NCBI GenBank assembly: GCA_029857925.1 | Contig: JAOUGF010000184.1 | Coordinates: 1 to 5,439, forward strand | Length of the DNA: 5,439 nt | Origin: Gammaproteobacteria bacterium | GTDB lineage: Bacteria > Pseudomonadota > Gammaproteobacteria > S012-40 | Direction of reading: 5' to 3' | Notes under the pieces: generated by a model | Seen by the model: only the letters and a program-made list of their open reading frames with translations | Databases searched by the model: none | What the model was told of the DNA's origin: nothing | In this document: positions 1-5,439 of the stretch, in pieces | Layout: every line of letters begins with the position of its first letter | Numbering within the stretch: position 1 is the stretch's first letter | Translations under genes and position numbers: made by a program

Positions 1-608
1 GCGGTGAGTGCCATCAGGCACGGGAGGCTGTCGCCGCGCACGTCGGCCAGCGAAAAACGTTGCACGGCTTGCGCGGGTATGCGGCCCTTGGTCTTTTCCT
101 CGACATAGTGCGGCAAGAAACTGTGCGTATAGCCGAACACCGAATCGCGCGCAAATTCGGTTTCGTGCACCGGCACTGGCTTGCCATCGACCATTAAGTA
201 ATGAACGCCGTCGCGCGTGACGCGCCCGCCCTCGAAAAACGCCGGCACCAAAAAGTGCGCATCGAACGGCCCCAATTCATCGGCGATGACATCGGTCTCC
301 ACCGGGTAATGGCCGCGTAACGTTGAATCCGAACGGCTGACCAAGATCGGATTCAGTTTCTTTCCTTCGCTGGCGATGCCAGCAAGCGCGCTTTTCAGAT
401 TGACGCAGACCTCGCGTGTGATTGCCGCCGCGCGCTGCGCATTCATGCCCCGCGTGTTGGTGAGCACGAAGAACAATGGCGCGGCATCTGCCAACGCCTC
501 TTTCAAGGTCGCGACGTCCCAACGCGTCAGCAACAGACAACTGTGTACTGTCTGTGAGCCGGTCGGGTCGTCGTCGAGGACGATGATTTTAGTCGCGGTG
601 TTGGGCAT
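1..608 (-). CDS. Four-carbon acid sugar kinase family protein (DUF1537), N-terminal part
   Basis: Reading leftward from the ATG at 608-606, 202 codons are open to the window edge; the C-terminus is missing. The N-terminus carries the family hallmarks: IIVLDDDPTGSQTVH (residues 8-22), LTNTRG (49-54), SRSDSTLRGHYPVE (91-104) and PAFFEGGRVTRDG (122-134). These belong to the sugar-acid-binding N-domain of DUF1537 proteins (OtnK/DtnK type, PF07005); the nucleotide-binding C-domain lies outside. Known members are cytoplasmic ATP-dependent kinases that phosphorylate four-carbon sugar acids (D-erythronate, D- or L-threonate) or related compounds such as 3-oxo-isoapionate. The substrate cannot be told from this half. 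A weak AGG-type ribosome site (CAGGCG) lies about 8 nt before the ATG. The gene follows the ThDP enzyme gene on the same strand after a 173-nt gap, so co-transcription is likely but unproven. No frameshift is seen. Family assignment is firm; substrate is unknown. Confidence 0.93.
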   Translation of the reverse strand, partial: MPNTATKIIVLDDDPTGSQTVHSCLLLTRWDVATLKEALADAAPLFFVLTNTRGMNAQRAAAITREVCVNLKSALAGIASEGKKLNPILVSRSDSTLRGHYPVETDVIADELGPFDAHFLVPAFFEGGRVTRDGVHYLMVDGKPVPVHETEFARDSVFGYTHSFLPHYVEEKTKGRIPAQAVQRFSLADVRGDSLPCLMALT

Positions 609-638
609 GTCGTTGCGCCTGTCAGTATAAAGTCAAAT

Positions 639-708
639 TGTAGGGTGCGCCGTGCGCACCAAACGCACGTGTTTGCGAAATGGCATGGTGCGCACGGCGC
701 ACCCTACA
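639..708. repeat. REP/BIME-like pair of inverted palindromes
   Basis: Positions 639-661 and 686-708 are perfect 23-nt reverse complements separated by a 24-nt spacer. Each arm is itself a hairpin: GGTGCGC (644-650) pairs with GCGCACC (654-660) over a CGT loop, and 687-693 pairs with 697-703 over ACG. The spacer holds a further small stem, CAAAC (660-664) with GTTTG (671-675). Two oppositely oriented GC-rich hairpins ending in GTAGGG/CCCTAC resemble the REP/BIME elements, mobilised by RAYT transposases, that are scattered in many proteobacterial genomes. In an intercistronic position on the transcript of the minus-strand genes it could stabilise or attenuate mRNA. No transposase gene is present here, and copy number cannot be judged from one window. 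Confidence 0.8.
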
Positions 709-719
709 TCTTCTTAGTC

Positions 720-769
720 GCCTGGGTTTCGCGAAATGCGCTCTCGTGCCCTTTGGGTGCAACCCAGGC
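720..769. repeat. Second inverted repeat (REP-like), intercistronic
   Basis: GCCTGGGTT (720-728) and AACCCAGGC (761-769) form a perfect 9-bp stem around a 32-nt loop. The left arm runs into the 10-bp palindrome TTTCGCGAAA (727-736). Alternative small stems exist in the loop, for example CCC(TTT)GGG at 749-757. It ends 12 nt before the ThDP gene's stop codon on the minus strand, so it forms the 3' flank of that gene. There is no T-run after the stem on the minus strand, so it does not look like an intrinsic terminator. A motif of the kind CCTGGGTT...AACCCAGG next to CTAC is typical of dispersed intergenic repeats; that it is one here is inference. Confidence 0.6.
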
Positions 770-781
770 TACCGTTAAAAC

Positions 782-2995
782 TCATTGCTTAACCAACGCC
801 TTCGCGCGGCTCACCATCGCATCGACGGTGATGCCGTTAAAGTCCATCAACTCGTTCGGCGACGCGGTGGTCTCGCCGCGCTTCCAACAGATCGTGTCGC
901 GGCGCGGCGCGCGGCTGCGCAATAACACCGGCTCCAACGGCGCGCTGGGGCCACCGCTGACCGCCAGCAACACATCGCCGTCGAACATCGCATTAAACGG
1001 CTCGTCGGCGAGGAAGCCATTATCCGGTTGCGCGACGGTGTCCCACGCGACATCGCTGGCGCGGTACAACTGACGCGGATTGACTACGGCGACGATGCGC
1101 ACGCGGAAACCGTCGGCCTCCAATTTGTCCTTCGCCGCGAACACCGGCAACATGACCATGTCGCCGGTGACGGCGAACACCACGGTGCCCTTATTACCCG
1201 ACTTCGACTCGTAAATCGTCGCCGCGCCTTTTTGCACCGCGTCACGCGCCTCGGCGCGCGTCTGATACACCGGCAGCGGGCTCTTCGACGCGACGATGAC
1301 CATGCTCTTATTGACGCTGTTGGTTGCGTATTCGTACGCCGCTTGAATCGAGTTGGCGTCGCAGGGGAACAGTGTGTAACCGTTGCCGTTGCGCATCATC
1401 GCGGCGAAATAATTTTCGATCTCCGGGCGTTGGTGCGTCCAACCGTTGCGCCCTTGTTCCAGCGCACCCGCAGTGAACATGCACACGACGGACGGCGTCT
1501 TGCGACGCAATTCCGCCATCGCCTGCGACACCGTCTGCACAATCGGCCAGCCGTTTATCGCGAACGATTCATACGACAACCACAGCGCGCGCGAGCCGAA
1601 CAGCGCGAGCGCAGAGGCCAGCCCCGCACACGCGTCTTCGTTGAGCGGTTCGTACACCTGACCGCTGGGCATCTGGTTGTACAGCGCGTCCTCGGTCGGA
1701 TGGCGGATCTTCAGCGCGTCATTAATATTCTTCATGCCCGAGGCCTCGTTGCCGTCGGCATTGGTGACGACGAAGCGCTTGTCCTGCTGCCCGACCTGCG
1801 CGACCAGCGCGCCCATCGCGGTCGATGGCACCGCCTTTTCGGTTTTGGCGAATTCCTGCATTTTTAAACTCAACGCGGGCAGTTTCATTTCGAATTCGGT
1901 GACCACCGTTTTCACTGCCGGGCCGCCGCCCGCGCGCTCAAAGTTTTCGCGCACGATTTGCCATGCCGCCGCAGGCAGTGCGCGTCGTTGCAATCCCTCG
2001 ACGATGTGCGCGGCGTCCAGCGTGTCGGCCGGGTATAAGTTATGCGATTTCGCGCCCACGGTGTGCACGCCGCTGCCCTTCAATTGTTTGATGATAAAAG
2101 CGGTGAGCTTACCGCCGAGCGCGGATTTCGCGGCGCGCTCGACGCCTTGCAACACGGCCTTGGTAAACGCCAGGCGTTGCTTGAACGAAAAGCGCGTGCT
2201 ATCGACATATTCACCGGATTGTGTGCTGTCGTCGAAATCCTTCGCGTTGACCAGGATCACGTCTTCGAAACCGTGGCCCTTCCAATACGCGATCATCTGC
2301 TCATTGGTGTGCAGCGACACCATCGAGTGGTGTTCCTGCGAATAGCCATTCCAGATCAGCACCGGCAGGAAATTAGTGACGTCGGGATACGCAGTGTGAA
2401 AATGCATCATCGCGTTGAGCACGTAAGGTTCGCCCATACCGCCGTCGCCGATGGTGACCGGGAATAGTTTATCGCGATGCAGCAGCGCACCGGCCATCGC
2501 GAAGTGCTGACCCTGACCGAGCGGCCCGGCGGGCGCGAGCAGGCCGGGGATGGCGCCGGACAAATGGCCCAGCAGACCGTGTTTCTCGCGGAAACGCGTC
2601 ATCATGTCCTGCATGGTGTGTATGCCCATCTCGGCCAGCGAGCCGTCGAGGAACATCGAGGAGTAAAAGCCGGGGGCGTGATGACCGACCTCGGTGACGA
2701 TATTGGTGTGACCCAACATCATCAGCGCCGCGTGCGCCTCGGCCGAAGACGCAAAGCCGCCCGGATGGCCCGAGCCCTTACTACCGCACATTTGTAATGT
2801 TACATACCGCAAGGCATCGGCGCCCAGCAAGGTCTGGTAGGCGGCCTGATCGTCCACGGCCTCGATCGCCGCACGATTCGGCGCGATCGCGGCGCGGGCC
2901 GCGTATTTGGCGAAATCTGGCCAGGCCTCCCCAAAGTATTGTATTCCGGCACAAAAGGCCGGGGCGGCGGTAGCGGGGTTGTGCGGGGTAGACAT
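782..2995 (-). CDS. ThDP-dependent phosphoketolase/transketolase-like enzyme
   Basis: A 737-residue cytoplasmic enzyme. The ThDP/Mg site is GDGGMGEP (183-190) followed about 30 residues later by WNG (N216). Phosphoketolase-like features are the order of domains, NADGNEASGM (412-421), the presumed ThDP-activating Glu in PLNEDACAG (E453), YESF (475-478), NGWTHQ (517-522), a PCDAN...VIVASKSPLP stretch, and a C-terminal KRGETTASPNE resembling the phosphoketolase C-domain. Transketolase-like features are SGHPGG (75-80) and GPLGQGQH (157-164), which sits where phosphoketolases have EGGELGYS. It is also shorter than usual phosphoketolases (about 790-830 residues). From memory, close relatives are sometimes named xylulose 5-phosphate 3-epimerase in databases; others are called phosphoketolase or transketolase. 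I do not assign a reaction: a ketose phosphate donor is likely, acetyl-phosphate formation is doubtful. The ATG at 2995 is preferred over 3040 because GGAG lies 8 nt before it and the extra 15 residues look unlike a family N-terminus. The gene is divergent from the IclR regulator and precedes the DUF1537 kinase. Confidence 0.9.
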   Translation of the reverse strand: MSTPHNPATAAPAFCAGIQYFGEAWPDFAKYAARAAIAPNRAAIEAVDDQAAYQTLLGADALRYVTLQMCGSKGSGHPGGFASSAEAHAALMMLGHTNIVTEVGHHAPGFYSSMFLDGSLAEMGIHTMQDMMTRFREKHGLLGHLSGAIPGLLAPAGPLGQGQHFAMAGALLHRDKLFPVTIGDGGMGEPYVLNAMMHFHTAYPDVTNFLPVLIWNGYSQEHHSMVSLHTNEQMIAYWKGHGFEDVILVNAKDFDDSTQSGEYVDSTRFSFKQRLAFTKAVLQGVERAAKSALGGKLTAFIIKQLKGSGVHTVGAKSHNLYPADTLDAAHIVEGLQRRALPAAAWQIVRENFERAGGGPAVKTVVTEFEMKLPALSLKMQEFAKTEKAVPSTAMGALVAQVGQQDKRFVVTNADGNEASGMKNINDALKIRHPTEDALYNQMPSGQVYEPLNEDACAGLASALALFGSRALWLSYESFAINGWPIVQTVSQAMAELRRKTPSVVCMFTAGALEQGRNGWTHQRPEIENYFAAMMRNGNGYTLFPCDANSIQAAYEYATNSVNKSMVIVASKSPLPVYQTRAEARDAVQKGAATIYESKSGNKGTVVFAVTGDMVMLPVFAAKDKLEADGFRVRIVAVVNPRQLYRASDVAWDTVAQPDNGFLADEPFNAMFDGDVLLAVSGGPSAPLEPVLLRSRAPRRDTICWKRGETTASPNELMDFNGITVDAMVSRAKALVKQ

Positions 2996-3003
2996 GGCGA
3001 TGA

Positions 3004-3007
3004 CTCC
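3004..3007 (-). promoter_or_regulatory. Ribosome binding site of the ThDP enzyme gene
   Basis: Read on the minus strand the sequence is TTGGAGTCATCGCCATG, with GGAG 8 nt before the ATG at 2995. The upstream ATG at 3040 has no comparable purine-rich site (ATGCTCGTAAATGTCC precedes it). This decides the start in favour of 2995. Confidence 0.75.
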
Positions 3008-3048
3008 AATATAATGTTCCTGAGTAGAACAATAGGACATTTACGAGC

Positions 3049-3085
3049 ATTTCACAATAGTGAATCGTTGCCGCATTATGAAATT
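3049..3085 (-). promoter_or_regulatory. Putative IclR-type operator overlapping a -10 box for the ThDP gene
   Basis: ATTTCACAAT (3049-3058) and ATTATGAAAT (3075-3084) are inverted repeats matching at 9 of 10 positions. The right half belongs to a 17-nt element (3069-3085) that recurs at 3214-3230 with one mismatch. On the minus strand 3080-3075 reads CATAAT, a 5/6 match to a sigma-70 -10 box; the -35 is poor. TGAAA/TTTCA half-sites are typical of IclR/KdgR-family operators. A regulator bound here would cover the leftward promoter. The assignment is inference from repeat structure and position. Confidence 0.45.
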
Positions 3086-3155
3086 TCCTCGTTTAGCAAT
3101 GCGCGGCGGACATTTTTTACATAATTAACAAAGTGATAACTATCAGTCGTCTTTT

Positions 3156-3183
3156 TTGATTGCATCTGCGCGCCGCGTATGCT
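3156..3183 (+). promoter_or_regulatory. Possible sigma-70 promoter for the IclR-family gene
   Basis: TTGATT (3156-3161) and TATGCT (3178-3183) are each 4/6 matches to the -35 and -10 consensus with a 16-nt spacer. Transcription would begin near 3190, ahead of both candidate start codons (3213 and 3246) and of the palindrome at 3222-3239. The match is modest and was judged by eye. Confidence 0.35.
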
Positions 3184-3213
3184 TGCATTCGTTTCTAAGC
3201 TAGACCATACTGA

Positions 3214-3239
3214 TGCCACATTATGAAATTAATTTTATA
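3214..3239 (+). promoter_or_regulatory. Putative autoregulatory operator before the IclR-family gene
   Basis: Positions 3214-3230 repeat 3069-3085 at 16 of 17 bases (core CATTATGAAATT). The element runs into TATGAAATTAATTTTATA (3222-3239), an 18-bp palindrome with a single mismatched pair. It ends 6 nt before the ATG at 3246 and lies just downstream of the proposed promoter, the place expected for autorepression by an IclR-family protein. Finding the same element in the non-coding region also argues that this stretch is regulatory and not the first codons of the gene. Confidence 0.5.
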
Positions 3240-3245
3240 GAGAAT

Positions 3246-4010
3246 ATGAGCACCACCGAGACCCCCGCCAGCGCGATACAAGTGATAGACCGCATGGTCA
3301 GCCTACTCGACGCCATCGCCCACAACGAAGGGCCGGTCACGCTGAAATTCCTTGCCGCTGATACCGGCCTGCACCCGTCCACCGCGTTTCGAATATTGTC
3401 CGCGCTAAGCCAACATCGCTTGGTTGAACGCGACCCGCGCGGCGGTTATTTGATCGGGCGCAAATGGCTGCGCTACGCCAATGCGGTCGAGGCACGCGTC
3501 GATGTGATCGCCGAGGCCAAGCCGATCATGGAAGCATTGCGCGACGACGTCGGCGAGACGGTCAATCTCACGGTGCGCGAGGGCGACGAGGTCGTATACA
3601 TCGAACGCGCGCTACCCAAGCGCATGATGCGCGTTGAGCAAGTGATCGGCAGCCGAGCGCCGTTGCATGTGACCGCCGTCGGCAAGTTGATGTTGGGCTT
3701 AGGTGGCGCCGACGCGATCGCCGAATATGCGACCCGCACCGGCCTGCCCCGCTACACGGTCCACACCCTCACGAACGCGCAAGACCTGCAACGCGCCGCG
3801 CTCAACGGCGTCACGCGCGGCTATGCGCTGGACAATGAAGAGGCCGAACTGGGTGTCGGATGTATCGGGGTATTGGTCATGGACGCGTTCAATAATACCG
3901 TGTATGGATTATCGATCTCGGCGCCGATCGAGCGGCGCAAGGATGACTGGATTGCATTGCTGATGAATGCGGGGCGGCAGGTGGGAGATAGATTGGGGAT
4001 GGGTCGGTAG
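3246..4010 (+). CDS. IclR-family transcriptional regulator
   Basis: A 254-residue DNA-binding regulator of normal IclR length. Residues 10-30 (AIQVIDRMVSLLDAIA...) form the first helix of the winged HTH, residues 31-60 the core with recognition helix around LHPSTAFRILSAL, and GGYLIGRKWL (66-75) the wing. Residues from about 88 onward are the effector-binding domain, with the family motifs GSRAPLHVTAVGK (135-147) and RGYALDNEEAELGVGCIGV (191-209). IclR proteins act as dimers or tetramers and bind small metabolites, often sugar acids or aromatic acids. The gene is divergent from the ThDP enzyme and shares a control region containing repeated TATGAAATT elements, so it probably regulates that gene and itself. 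The ATG at 3246 is preferred; an in-frame ATG at 3213 would add 11 residues, but that stretch is AT-rich, matches the upstream operator-like repeat and has no ribosome site. The site before 3246 (AGAGA, 2 nt away) is also weak, so the exact start is open. The ligand is unknown. Confidence 0.94.
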   Translation: MSTTETPASAIQVIDRMVSLLDAIAHNEGPVTLKFLAADTGLHPSTAFRILSALSQHRLVERDPRGGYLIGRKWLRYANAVEARVDVIAEAKPIMEALRDDVGETVNLTVREGDEVVYIERALPKRMMRVEQVIGSRAPLHVTAVGKLMLGLGGADAIAEYATRTGLPRYTVHTLTNAQDLQRAALNGVTRGYALDNEEAELGVGCIGVLVMDAFNNTVYGLSISAPIERRKDDWIALLMNAGRQVGDRLGMGR

Positions 4011-4045
4011 GCCCAACCACGCGCAAGGCTGGGCGGAAATTTTTT
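4011..4045 (+). terminator. Probable intrinsic terminator of the IclR-family gene
   Basis: Immediately after the TAG stop, GCCCAACC (4011-4018) pairs with GGCTGGGC (4027-4034) with one A-C mismatch around an 8-nt loop. A run of six T follows at 4040-4045, five bases after the stem. The offset of the T-run and the mismatch make it a moderate candidate. It would separate the regulator from yedI. Confidence 0.5.
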
Positions 4046-4136
4046 GCCTGGTCAATTTCTGACGATCGGGCGCACAAAAAGCGATTTTTGCGATAATTTA
4101 CGGCGATACAACGTTTGACAACGCAGGTAAACACGA

Positions 4137-5057
4137 ATGGCTGGAGCAACACTGTTAACACTCCTCGACGATATTGCGACAATACTTGACGATATCGCCG
4201 TCCTTTCAAAGGTCGCGGCGAAAAAGACTGCGGGTGTGTTGGGTGACGACCTGGCGCTCAACGCGCAGCAGGTATCCGGGGTAAGCGCCGAGCGCGAGCT
4301 TCCGGTGGTGTGGGCGGTAGCGAAAGGTTCTGCGAAAAACAAACTAATCTTAGTACCCTTGGCAATCGCAATCAGCGCCGTGGCCCCATGGGGCATACTG
4401 CCGTTGCTGATGATCGGTGGCATATATCTGTGTTACGAAGGATTCGAAAAAATCGCTCATGCGCTGTCTCATTCCCGCACGAGCAACGATGCAGAACATG
4501 CGAAAATGATTCAAGCGCTGGCGGATTCGCGTGTCGACCTCGTTGAATTCGAAAAAGAGAAAATTAAAGGCGCCATTCGTACTGACTTCATTTTGTCTGC
4601 AGAAATTATCGTGATCGCGCTCGGCACCGTGAGCACGGCGACGCTTATAACTCAATTTACCGTGGTTTCGAGCATAGCCGCAGTGATGACGGTGGGCGTG
4701 TATGGACTGGTGGCGGGAATCGTCAAACTCGACGATGTCGGTCTCTATCTATTGAAAAGCGGTAGTGACAGTGCGATAAAACGGATCATAGGACGTAGCC
4801 TGTTGCGTGCGGCGCCGGTACTGATGAAAACGCTATCTGTCGTAGGCACACTCGCAATGTTTATTGTAGGCGGGGGCATCATCGTCCATGGCATACCAGG
4901 TTTGCACGAAACGTTGCATCAATTCGCACTTGCGGTCAGTAACATGCCCGCGGTGGCGACAATACTGAGCGAGATAGCGAATGTCGCAATCGGTCTGGTC
5001 GCCGGGATGCTGACATTGATTATTGCAAAAATAGTAAAAAGTATGCTTCGTAAATAA
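4137..5057 (+). CDS. yedI: DUF808 family inner-membrane protein (YedI-like)
   Basis: A 306-residue protein whose N-terminus is almost that of E. coli YedI: LLTLLDDIATILDDIA (6-21), AAKKTAGVLGDDLALNAQQV (27-46) and ERELPVVWAVAKGS (52-65) are diagnostic for DUF808. Hydrophobic segments at about 69-98, 151-170, 173-197, 222-251 and 272-300 suggest several membrane passes, with a charged soluble stretch (about 103-149) between the first and second groups. There is no cleavable signal peptide. The length matches the family. The function of DUF808 proteins is not established, and none is claimed here. AGG at 4125-4127, 9 nt before the ATG, supports the start. The gene follows the IclR gene in the same direction after 126 nt, but a likely terminator lies between, so it is probably an independent unit unrelated to the catabolic genes. 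Confidence 0.96.
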   Translation: MAGATLLTLLDDIATILDDIAVLSKVAAKKTAGVLGDDLALNAQQVSGVSAERELPVVWAVAKGSAKNKLILVPLAIAISAVAPWGILPLLMIGGIYLCYEGFEKIAHALSHSRTSNDAEHAKMIQALADSRVDLVEFEKEKIKGAIRTDFILSAEIIVIALGTVSTATLITQFTVVSSIAAVMTVGVYGLVAGIVKLDDVGLYLLKSGSDSAIKRIIGRSLLRAAPVLMKTLSVVGTLAMFIVGGGIIVHGIPGLHETLHQFALAVSNMPAVATILSEIANVAIGLVAGMLTLIIAKIVKSMLRK

Positions 5058-5342
5058 ATCAGAAATCAGATGCGAACAAACAAAACTCTGCTTCTGATAT
5101 TGCGGCAGAGCAAAAAAACGCAACCAGACACCACCTGCCGCCAGCGCTACACCGTGGCAGGCGCTAGGACGCGCTTTGCATGGTTCTGAAAATTCAGTGC
5201 TAGTCACAGGTATGCATAACACCTGGCCATGCAGAAACAAGAGCACCTATAAGGACGCCCCCTTTCAGTCAAGTTTTTGTTAACCGCAGAATGATAATCG
5301 AATATACGCAAACCTACCTCTAGGTGGACGACAATTTATGAT
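5058..5342. other. Non-coding stretch with scattered small palindromes
   Basis: No convincing gene is visible in these 285 nt. They hold several short inverted repeats: 5058-5064 with 5092-5098; 5086-5091 with 5105-5110; CCTGCC (5134-5139) with GGCAGG (5156-5161); CTGAAAATTCAG (5186-5197); CAGGT (5207-5211) with ACCTG (5221-5225) around TATGCATA; and ACCTCTAGGT (5317-5326). No continuous RNA fold of a known class is recognised. The best small frame, starting at 5212, has 23 codons and no spaced ribosome site. Confidence 0.5.
5079..5118 (-). terminator. Weak candidate hairpin terminator (minus-strand orientation)
   Basis: CTCTGC (5086-5091) pairs with GCAGAG (5105-5110) around a 13-nt loop. 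Read on the minus strand the stem is followed by TTTTGTTTG, giving a U-rich tail. On the plus strand it is followed by C and seven A, so it would not end yedI transcription as an intrinsic terminator. No minus-strand gene is visible to its right in this window, so its role is uncertain. Confidence 0.22.
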
Positions 5343-5439
5343 ATGGAAATGATGAGCGGTGGCGCACATATATTCGGCCTATTGCAGGGCACTATGGACG
5401 AGTCTCTGGGTATTTTGATGTCGTTTTGTAGGGGAGAGA
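5343..5439 (+). CDS. Possible start of an unidentified gene, cut by the window edge
   Basis: A plus-strand frame is open from 5298 (after a TAA at 5295-5297) to the window end, with ATG codons at 5343, 5349 and 5352. From 5343 it encodes 32 residues: MEMMSGGAHIFGLLQG followed by TMDESLGILMSFCRGE. GGA at 5345-5347 lies 4 nt before the ATG at 5352; AGGTGG at 5322-5327 is too far (15 nt) from 5343. I recognise no family in it. A chance open frame of this length is quite possible, so this is only a candidate; the sequence beyond the edge decides it. Confidence 0.25.
   Translation, partial: MEMMSGGAHIFGLLQGTMDESLGILMSFCRGE

Noticed and set aside
8..630. Frames of 70, 84 and 87 codons around the left-end kinase gene
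   Set aside because: All overlap the DUF1537 kinase in other frames; the kinase motifs decide which frame is real.
645..1073. Plus-strand frame of 142 codons covering the REP-like elements
   Set aside because: It runs through the palindromes and then antisense to the ThDP gene's 3' end; no recognisable protein.
1028..1867. Long plus-strand open frame of 279 codons opposite the ThDP gene
   Set aside because: Arg- and His-rich translation with no family features; it is the antisense shadow of a strongly conserved enzyme in high-GC DNA.
1677..2797. Plus-strand frames of 222, 141 and 106 codons opposite the ThDP gene
   Set aside because: Mutually overlapping, no ribosome sites, composition typical of antisense frames; the minus-strand enzyme explains the region.
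2939..3124. Plus-strand 61-codon frame across the divergent control region
   Set aside because: Overlaps the start of the ThDP gene and the operator-like repeats; the PHYEI resemblance to the IclR leader comes from the DNA repeat, not from protein homology.
4075..4090. CAAAAA/TTTTTG hairpin before yedI as a terminator or operator
   Set aside because: The stem is almost entirely A-T pairs with a 4-nt loop; too weak as a terminator and unsupported as a binding site.
4115..4120. Perfect TTGACA as the -35 box of a yedI promoter
   Set aside because: A -10 box at normal spacing would fall inside the yedI start codon region, where none is present.
5177..5233. TGCATGG/CCATGCA inverted repeat as a mobile-element end
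   Set aside because: Only 7 bp with 43 nt between, no target duplication and no transposase; likely chance.
4833..5246. Minus-strand 137-codon frame at the right end
   Set aside because: Mostly antisense to the yedI 3' end, Cys- and His-rich translation with no family features.

Overview
The window reads as chromosomal DNA from a moderately GC-rich proteobacterium, probably gamma- or betaproteobacterial. The reasons are a clear YedI-type (DUF808) protein very close to the E. coli family, an IclR regulator, and REP/BIME-like palindromes of a style common in those classes. Species cannot be named from the sequence alone. No tRNA, rRNA, CRISPR array, insertion sequence or prophage gene was seen.

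Left part (1-2995, minus strand): a probable two-gene catabolic unit. The first gene transcribed (782-2995) encodes a 737-residue thiamine-diphosphate enzyme. It has the overall layout of a phosphoketolase, but transketolase-like motifs replace the phosphoketolase signature. Downstream of it, after a 173-nt gap holding two REP-like palindromic elements (639-708 and 720-769), lies the start of a DUF1537 / four-carbon acid sugar kinase gene (608 to the window edge, 202 residues visible, C-terminus outside).

Middle (2996-3245): a divergent control region. A good ribosome binding site fixes the start of the ThDP enzyme at 2995. A 17-nt element containing CATTATGAAATT occurs twice (3069-3085 and 3214-3230). 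One copy sits on a -10-like box for the leftward gene, and the other forms an 18-bp near-palindrome just before the preferred start of the rightward gene. These are good candidates for operators of the regulator encoded next to them.

Right part: an IclR-family regulator (3246-4010, plus) with a likely terminator, then an apparently unrelated membrane protein gene, yedI (4137-5057, plus). About 285 nt of non-coding sequence with several small palindromes follows, and a weakly supported open frame begins at 5343 and runs off the end.

Working model (inference): the IclR protein senses a sugar or sugar-acid metabolite and controls the divergent ThDP enzyme and kinase. Together these would phosphorylate and then cleave or rearrange a short-chain sugar acid or ketose phosphate. 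The substrate cannot be read from the sequence. The ThDP enzyme, with its hybrid motif set, is the most interesting object in the window.
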